Source: Diadema setosum (Eukaryota; Echinodermata; Echinoidea; Diadematoida; Diadematidae). Taken from it: a DNA stretch of 64,000 bases. Made by a program: the position numbers and the translations under genes. The notes under the pieces are model-generated. The model had not been told where the DNA came from and searched no databases. It was given only the letters and a program-made list of their open reading frames with translations. Location: assembly GCF_964275005.1 (NCBI RefSeq), contig NC_092705.1, forward strand, positions 19,434,385-19,498,384, written 5' to 3'. Every line of letters begins with the position of its first letter. Within the stretch, counting starts at the first letter, position 1. Below are positions 57,028 through 64,000 of this stretch, piece by piece.

Positions 57028-57770
57028 GCACCCCTGATTCCGCCATGAACAAACTTGAAACTACAGTCATCAATGTACTAACTCATAGCTCTATCACTTC
57101 AGGTTCTAGAGAAAGAAGATTTTGTAATTAAAGATTCCTTTAATAATTTTTGGTGGGGCACAGTGCTCATTTGAACAAATTGAGATCCTATCCCCCAGGG
57201 ATGCTACCTGCCAAGTTTGGTGAAAATTGGTCATGGGGTTCTCAAGGGTTCTCAAGAAGGAGATGAAAATGTAAAAAGTTTATGCATGACACACGGCACA
57301 CAACGGACACTGGACAAAGAGCGATCACAATAGCTCACTGAGCCTTTGGCTCAGGTGAGTTAATGATGTATAACTCAATTCAGTTGGACTCTCCTCACCC
57401 GACTACACGTAACTATAACTACGGTATCACTGAAGGTGATTAATACCTCGCTCCAGCAGCTCAGAATTATAATTAAAAAGAATTCAAAACCAGGGTTTGA
57501 TAAAAGGTTCTGTGTGTGCGTGTGTGTGTGTGTATTACTGAAAAACCCAAAAAGTGTGTATGTGTGTAGCACCTTGTGAGTTTGATCAGGTCCGCCCTTC
57601 CTGTACATCCAAAGTTTATGTAGAAATCTCCAAATGTCACAGGATTTTGTAAAATTGTGGTTACCATGGCAATCCTTTGCCCGGCAAACACAAAAATCAG
57701 GTCTCGCACCTCTACACCTCAATGTCATCCTGTCCACCTAATTAGATTTCAATTGCTTCAAATTGTGGAA
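57028..57770. repeat. tandem duplication, unit 1
   Basis: Starts 'gcacccctgattccgccatg' and contains 'ccaagtttggtgaaaattgg', 'gagcgatcacaatagctcac' and 'gagcctttggctcaggtgag' (an inverted pair), then a GT microsatellite. It is preceded by poly-G (57014-57028). A 120-codon - strand frame is copied along in both units and looks incidental. Confidence 0.9.
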
Positions 57771-57776
57771 ATCAGG

Positions 57777-58549
57777 GCACCCCTGATTCCGCCATGAACA
57801 AACTTGAAACTACAGTCATCAATGTACTAACTCATAGCTCTATCACTTCAGGTTCTAGAGAAAGAAGATTTTGTAATTAAAGATTCCTTTAATAATTTTT
57901 GGGGGTTTGGGCCCCCCTGGGGGCCCCCAAGGTGGGGCACAGTGCTCATTTGAACAAATTGAGATCCTATCCCCCAGGGATGCTACCTGCCAAGTTTGGT
58001 GAAAATTGGTCATGGGGTTCTCAAGGGTTCTCAAGAAGGAGATGAAAATGTAAAAAGTTTATGCATGACACACGGCACACAACGGACACTGGACAAAGAG
58101 CGATCACAATAGCTCACTGAGCCTTTGGCTCAGGTGAGTTAATGATGTATAACTCAATTCAGTTGGACTCTCCTCACCCGACTACACGTAACTATAACTA
58201 CGGTATCACTGAAGGTGATTAATACCTCGCTCCAGCAGCTCAGAATTATAATTAAAAAGAATTCAAAACCAGGGTTTGATAAAAGGTTCTGTGTGTGCGT
58301 GTGTGTGTGTGTATTACTGAAAAACCCAAAAAGTGTGTATGTGTGTAGCACCTTGTGAGTTTGATCAGGTCCGCCCTTCCTGTACATCCAAAGTTTATGT
58401 AGAAATCTCCAAATGTCACAGGATTTTGTAAAATTGTGGTTACCATGGCAATCCTTTGCCCGGCAAACACAAAAATCAGGTCTCGCACCTCTACACCTCA
58501 ATGTCATCCTGTCCACCTAATTAGATTTCAATTGCTTCAAATTGTGGAA
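57777..58549. repeat. tandem duplication, unit 2
   Basis: Almost identical to unit 1, joined by a 6-nt junction (atcagg). It has one 30-bp segment that unit 1 lacks, at about 57902-57931, with a GGGCCCCCCTGGGGGCCC hairpin. The near-identity marks a recent event, or an assembly duplication. Confidence 0.9.
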
Positions 58550-58702
58550 GTACAATAGTGCACTCAAAAAAAAAAAGCAGTTACCATGGCAACACCTTGT
58601 CGGGCACAAACCCAAAGAGTGTCTTGCATAACTACATTGTTACACATACCAAAATTAGTTTGCTCCACAAGGTTTGGAAAAATTTGTGGTTACCATGGCA
58701 AC
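58439..58702. promoter_or_regulatory. cluster of X-box (RFX-type) motifs
   Basis: GTTACCATGGCAAC occurs at 58580-58593 and 58689-58702, and GTTACCATGGCAAT at 58439-58452, with a duplicate at 57660-57673. It fits the RFX/DAF-19 X-box (GTNRCC, 2-nt spacer, RGYAAC). The flanks are also related ('ggcaaacacaaaa', 'ctacacctcaatgtcatc'), so these are diverged tandem copies of a ~110-140 bp repeat. Binding is unproven. Confidence 0.5.
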
Positions 58703-58854
58703 GCTTTCTCCAACAAACACAAAAGACATGTCTTGAACATCTACACCTCAATGTCATCATGTAGGAGTAGTTTGCAATGCAAGATTTGCAATGGACCGCC
58801 CAACCGACCACACACTGATTCCTATATACCCCCTTATACACTTTGTGTATAATG

Positions 58855-59420
58855 CGGGTGTATACTGGAAAGAAAGCACACACTCTGGAAAAGTGTATCC
58901 ATGTACATGTACGGTATTTTTCTTTCAGAGAAAAAGAGGCTCCGAGGTATTAGGGTTTATTCAAGCACTTTGTACCAAGCCATGACCATGATCTGTGCGG
59001 TGAATGGGACAAAAACCAGGATGTGAAACTTAATAGCAACAATACAGGGATTAGCAGATCAGGCTGAAATCAACCATGACTATATTACTGGATACCAACT
59101 TTCAAAACAGTAGCATCATCCATTCAAAAGTTATTAGAGTTGAAAGTGAAGAGCGTGTAAAGGATTTTTAAGAAATTAAAAGGGGCCTATAAGACATTCA
59201 TGCACACACTATTCTACAAAAAGTGTTCTAGAAAAACTGCTAAAAACACAATTCCTATATATTCTATGATACCAAAGAACACGCACTGCAGAAGAATAAT
59301 TGCTCTTTCAGAAAACATGGAAAACTCTAGAATGACTAGGTTGACTCATTTCACCTATTTTGAGTCCTTGTGTAAAATCAGGGTGTGCGACTTGGTTAGT
59401 TTAGTGATGCACAATCACAT
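58855..59420. mobile_element. second copy of the 10.6-kb TIR element, left end degraded
   Basis: Shares 'ggaaagaaagcacacactct', 'cattcaaaagttattagagt' + 'tgaaagtgaagag' and 'gactaggttgactcatttca' with 10740-11225. It ends 'tagtgatgcacaatcacat', a worn form of that element's right end. The left terminal repeat is not recognisable. Confidence 0.7.
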
Positions 59421-60877
59421 ACATGTATTGTAATCTTATTTCATAACTATACCAACTTGAATTATAATCTGCTTACCGTATTCATTATTTTGCATTCAAG
59501 AGTTGTTTTTTTTTTAAATCATCTTAATTAGTTTTTTTGTCTATGTAATTTACACATAAAGTTGCTATCAGATTAGATGAATATCAGAACTTGGGGGGGG
59601 GGGGGGAACGCCATGTCTGAACTGTGCTCTCTGTATCATCATGCACACATGAAATCTCTGACTATACATGTATCATGTTGTCTTTTTCTTCTTCAGGTTT
59701 TGTCCTTTTCAGAGAAGTGAGAAACATGTATACTGTTTGCAGTCCCTTCTTGATATGCCATGTGTGGACAAATGAAAATCAAATCATATTAGTCCCAGTA
59801 ATTGAGAGGACATTGTATACAATGTACTAAAGGGCAAATCAATGTGCAGATCTATACATTTACAAATATACAGTGTACAGTATACAAATAAACATGGACA
59901 ACAAAAGTCTTATTTGATAAAACTCTTTAATGATATAATCATTAATACACCATGGTAGAATTATCTTAACATATGAAACCATATGCTAAAGATAATGCAA
60001 TAAAGTTGTGATTACAATGGTGAGGTGCAGACAGTGTTTCAAAACATTGCATGTGCTTTCAAGGGAAATGATTGTGACTCATGAGGTTCATTTCTATCCA
60101 CCTGTGAACACTTTGCTTCTATTCAATGACATTTGGGACACAGTGTAGTGGTATACAGTGTAATCTCATTATAACGAAGTCCTTGGGACCAGCAATTTTC
60201 TTTCGTTTTATTGAAATTGTTATATCTGGACAAATAAACAATAAAAACATAGCAGATAATGTTGGGGCCTGAATTTCTATTTTGTTGTACCTGGAATTTC
60301 GTCATAATCGTTTCAATTACAATGCGAGCAATGTACAATACCCACCTCTGGAATTTGAATGAATCATTCTAAACTGTTCCGAAGGTATCTTATTTTGTAA
60401 ACATATATACATTTTTACACACAAAATTGTTCATTTCATAAGGGGACCTGACATGTCTGCAAACTGTATTGTCACAATTTCATTTCTGTGTAAAAAGGGA
60501 ACAAACATGAGTCCAGAATAAGCCAGATGAAGTAAACTTCATGACAGATATCAGGGCACTGAGTACACATTCTATGCAATAGTATCACTATGTCAGTTTT
60601 ATATTATTGGAATAAACAGCTTTAGGATTTTATAAAAGAAGATTTTATAAAGTCACTGGAACCATGTTTTATTAGATGCATAAAATCTTGGGACAGAACA
60701 TAAAAGCCAAAGGGCACAATATGTTTATAAGAAGGTTGCCTTCAAATTTGTTGATCATCCCAGAGTGGTCTGAAGGTAAGATGTACATGGTGCCTCTTTT
60801 TTACCATCTGAACACTTTTCATAGCATCAAGTATCATACACCAAGGAGATACCTCCTTGCATAGCATATAATAAGCC
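59421..60877. other. non-coding stretch
   Basis: Poly-G at about 59594-59606. A 'cagtgtaatctcattataac' + 'gaagtccttgggacc' segment at 60157-60192 is another pogo/Tigger-like terminus. No gene recognised. Confidence 0.5.
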
Positions 60878-61090
60878 TCACTCCTGCACAGGTTGAGTCA
60901 TTTGCCACACATGATATACGACAGACTTGCTGTTCCAGTCCAGAAGGTGAATGTAGTTCCCCACGACTTCCATTCCACATTGCAAAACTCTCGTCAACTC
61001 TGGATGTAAAGTTTATGAGCTCTTCTGTCCCACACCAGCAAGTGCCTCAAGTCCCTGTACAGGTATTTCCAGTAAAGAGTACAAGAGGCA
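60878..61090 (-). pseudogene. possible decayed coding fragment (unrecognised)
   Basis: On the - strand two frames together look protein-like. One has YWKYLYRDLRHLLVWDRRAH (about 61063-61004); the other has LTRVLQCGMEVVGNYIHLLD then WNSKSVVYHVWQ, ending at TGA 60878-60880. A single frameshift near 60998 would be needed to read both. The + strand is also open across the region, so the coding strand is uncertain. Family not recognised. Confidence 0.2.
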
Positions 61091-61136
61091 TTATGAATTC
61101 ATCATTAAAACCCTCCTGGACAAATGAATGTTATAG

Positions 61137-62450
61137 CAGGTGCGGCGATATAGTGCAATTAATTTGCTAAAAGCATATGACCTCGAAGCCTCATTTGCAT
61201 AAAGTGAACAGCTCGTGTACACACAACCGCTGGGTAAGTGTTGCAGGACAATCGCAATATCTCATTTCAGAAGCCATGAAATGATAAAATCTATATAGCA
61301 AATTGAAGGAGAAACTATTCTCTAACTGGCAATGTCAGTTATTTTGGGTTTTATTGAGGATAAACCTGTGAAAATAAAGTCCAAACTTAGCATCCAAAAA
61401 GAAAATTTGGTCTCTAAAAAAGTGTTAATTTTTCATATTTTTCTTCATTGCCCAAAAATCAAACTTTGGTATATGACTTGTGGTAGTATGTCCAAACTGT
61501 GTTCCAAATATCTTTTCTGTAGTACATGTCGTACTATTATGTTGGGAAAAAACCGAGACCACTGTCATTTGTGACCCATGTAAAATCCACAGCGTAAGCA
61601 TTACGCAGTCTGATGTATTGGTTTTTGTGCTGCATGAAACAGTTGAAGTTTATTGCAGGGTTCGTCTCTCACACACTCATCACCCTGTGGACCACCATCG
61701 AAACCTATTGCTGTGCGCCGAACCTGACACTGCTGATAGGCTAAGTGTGCGCTGACCAGAAGAGAACGCATGCACAGGAGGATGATCTAGTTGTGCATGT
61801 CCGGTGTTTTCTCCAAAATTTGATTGTCTTTTTGCTCTGATTTTAATCTAACTACTAATTGCAAAAACACGAAACTTCGTAGGTAGTGAGTCCGGGGTAT
61901 ACAGACTAGCAATATGTAAATCAAATGCATAGTGTAAAACATTATATATTCGCGGCATGAATTTTTTGCGAATTGGAGTTGACGGCCTTTTATGCGGCAT
62001 GAAATTTTCGCGAACTGCCACTGGCATTCAAAGCATATAGTGTAGACAAGGACTTTGGTGTGCATTTTAATTTTGTGAATCTTGGCGCTTGCGAAATTCG
62101 CGAAATTAAAATGCACACGAGCATTCCTCGTTTTACAGTATTCATGCTGTAGCTGATTTGTGTTGGGAAATAATCGTAACCCTTTCCCACAATCGACTAG
62201 AACAGAAAAATACAAATACCTCGAAAGATACATCACCATTTTCGCCCAAAATTCATATGAAGGATGACATATCCAGCTATTAGATATATTTGTGAAGTTT
62301 CAAGGGATTTGGTGGTAAAATAAGGGAGATACGAGGAGGTGAACTTTTGAGATTTTTTGTCCTTTGCTCCGTACAATGCTTCAGTGACCATTACAAATTC
62401 AAAAGCTTACCCCCCTTCACGCTGAGTTAATTGCACTGTATCGCCGGGCC
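61137..62450. mobile_element. 1.3-kb TIR element flanked by TTATAG (element D)
   Basis: The left end carries CGGCGATATAGTGCAATTAA (61143-61162). The right end carries its complement with one mismatch (62427-62446). TTATAG immediately precedes the left end (61131-61136) and follows the right end (62451-62456), a candidate 6-bp target duplication. Inside is a hairpin with arms GTGTGCATTTTAATTT at 62058-62073 and 62103-62118 within CG-containing 'ttcgcgaa' sequence. No transposase. Confidence 0.65.
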
Positions 62451-63387
62451 TTATAGTACATTATACACTTTACTGAAGATGGAAGATGCTCTTTCATGCA
62501 CAATTCTAGCCCATATACAGATTGTACACTTCAAATGAATACATTTTGTAATACGCTTTTATAGCGCAATTCTATTTCACTGATGATTTCAGTCTCGGTG
62601 AAAAAACAAAAAATAAAACCTGCACTTTAATAGGCTAATTATGTATCTGTAGAGGGAAACATTGTCATTTAACATGGTCGACATGACTGACAATTTTAGC
62701 CTGATATAACTGGTACCTTGTAGTAAATGTACTACATACGATACCAACTAAATACAGTAATGGAACATAGGGACAGTCAAATTTACCTTGTTAAAAGTTA
62801 CAGTGAATGGGCTCATTCTAACCGGTTTCACTGTACATGTATAGTGCATTCTACATGTACTGTAGATCATGTACAACAATGTTTGATATATTGTACATCA
62901 TACCAGGCACATACCATGTAATCATTCCATTATCAGATTAAGAAAAAATTTGAAAATCTGACCACTTACATGTGTAGTAAGAGAAAGATACTTTATACAA
63001 GGTGTACAAAAAGCAGAATATATCAACATAGTGTTGAATTACACACCTTAATGGGCATGGGTATTGCAGATTTCAAGTAACAGCTTAATCTATTTAATCA
63101 ACTTTCTCCTGCTTCTGAATAAACTTTATTTTGTTAATCTTCACTGCTGCCTTTTTGATATGCCTGTCATGAAATATGTCATGAACGGTGGCATTTTGGA
63201 AAATCTATGTTTGTTTGTTTTTTTCTAACTAGTACCCTAAACCTAATCAAACAGGATGCTTTACCATAAGTTTATTTTGTTCAGCATCCTACCACTCATT
63301 CTACAATATTAATGTTTCAAACATTTTGTACAAACATTCCAAATATAGAAATAATGTTAAAATCATAACCTGAAGTATATGTTTGTG

Positions 63388-63423
<36 letters not shown>

Positions 63424-63623
63424 TATACAATTGTATATACTCGTGTACACACACACATATACAGTAAACCTTGCTAAGTCGACATCGCATAAGTCGACAA
63501 CTCACTTGCGTCGACACAACAGAAAAGTCCCAATTTTTCCCTCTCTATGCCTTGAAAATTTTTGTCTTATTCAGGGCTGCACACTGGCGCCGGTCCGACG
63601 GTCAAAGACCGGTAAAAGTCACT
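62451..63623. other. non-coding stretch with TGTACATG palindromes
   Basis: No gene recognised. (TA)n/(CA)n at about 63391-63425 and a 'cagtaaaccttgctaagtcg' + 'acatcgcataagtcgac' pogo-like terminus at 63463-63500. Confidence 0.5.
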
Positions 63624-63669
63624 GTCGGACCGGTAACTTTTCAGGAAATCCACAAGTTACCGGTCCGAC
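63624..63669. repeat. 16-bp-arm inverted repeat
   Basis: GTCGGACCGGTAACTT at 63624-63639 and its exact complement at 63654-63669, with a 14-nt loop, within a 'gggctgcacactggcgccgg' repeat. Confidence 0.85.
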
Positions 63670-64000
63670 ATGACCAGTAAAAAAAAAAAAAGCATTGGTG
63701 GGGTCAGTAGAAAGAAAAAGAGCAGCCCCGATCAGGGAGAAACAGAATGCAAGATATCGCACTGTTCAACAAGTTTTACTCAAGTTTTCGTTTATGTCTG
63801 CCGGTGCACTTTGTACAGTAAACATACATTGTACATTAGTTTTGAGCACTAGCAGTCGACCAGTTATTCGCCCTCGCTTGCGCATTTGGCGCTGCTCACG
63901 CACTGCCATGTAATGCAATTACATGCAGAGCATGTACAGTGTAACTGCTTTTCGTTTGCTTGCGATCGGCGGTCATGACAGACAAGAAGCATTGATAGAA

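Noticed and set aside
57375..58516. Two identical 120-codon minus-strand frames as a duplicated gene
   Set aside because: They run through a GT microsatellite and lie wholly in a duplicated repeat; no family features.

Overview
This is animal (metazoan) DNA. It is AT-rich, intron- and repeat-dominated, full of microsatellites and long homopolymers, and carries no prokaryotic-style operons. The repeat content points to a marine invertebrate deuterostome, most likely an echinoderm such as a sea urchin: TTAA-flanked foldback MITEs, AGGTCA-rich dispersed elements, CR1/L2-like non-LTR retrotransposons, and pogo-like termini of the 'cagt...aacctcgttataacg' type. The organism is inferred from repeat style and was not checked by any search.

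Only one host gene can be named with confidence. COPS9, the small acidic subunit of the COP9 signalosome, runs on the + strand from 45851 to 53120 in three exons (45851-45916, 51103-51175, 53083-53120) that join to a 58-residue protein. Its first intron holds a 550-bp near-perfect hairpin transposon with a 9-bp target duplication (47103-47652) and a 1.7-kb AGGTCA-rich element (48575-50297). Its presumed promoter shares sequence with dispersed repeats at about 25.7 kb and 38.3 kb.

Layout. 1-15.6 kb: intergenic or intronic DNA with MITEs at 8.5, 10.6, 12.2 and 14.6 kb and a CpG-richer stretch at 6.66-7.68 kb. 15.6-17.6 kb: CpG-richer, with two weakly supported candidate first exons on the - strand. 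17.68-18.96 kb: first AGGTCA-rich element. 19-25.6 kb: microsatellites, retroelement tails and a diverged ~200-bp tandem repeat. 25.86-30.94 kb: a nest of three terminal-inverted-repeat transposons with GC-rich subterminal repeats. 31.96-36.5 kb: a non-LTR retrotransposon with an uninterrupted 1020-residue endonuclease/reverse transcriptase. 37.4-38.6 kb: second tandem array and a promoter-like repeat. 40.7-41.4 kb: complex satellite. 41.95-45.6 kb: a second, broken non-LTR element with a 372-bp TTAA MITE inside its endonuclease domain. 45.6-53.8 kb: COPS9. 55.7-59.4 kb: nested MITE and retroelement fragment, a ~0.75-kb tandem duplication and a cluster of X-box-like sites. 61.14-62.45 kb: another TIR element.

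The most notable observations are the hairpin transposon in the COPS9 intron, the MITE whose TTAA-precise removal would make the interrupted retrotransposon frame continuous, the three-transposon nest, the arrays of direct-repeat AGGTCA half-sites, and the repeat-derived COPS9 promoter. No system that is clearly new to biology was found. Most of the window is a record of transposon activity around one conserved gene.
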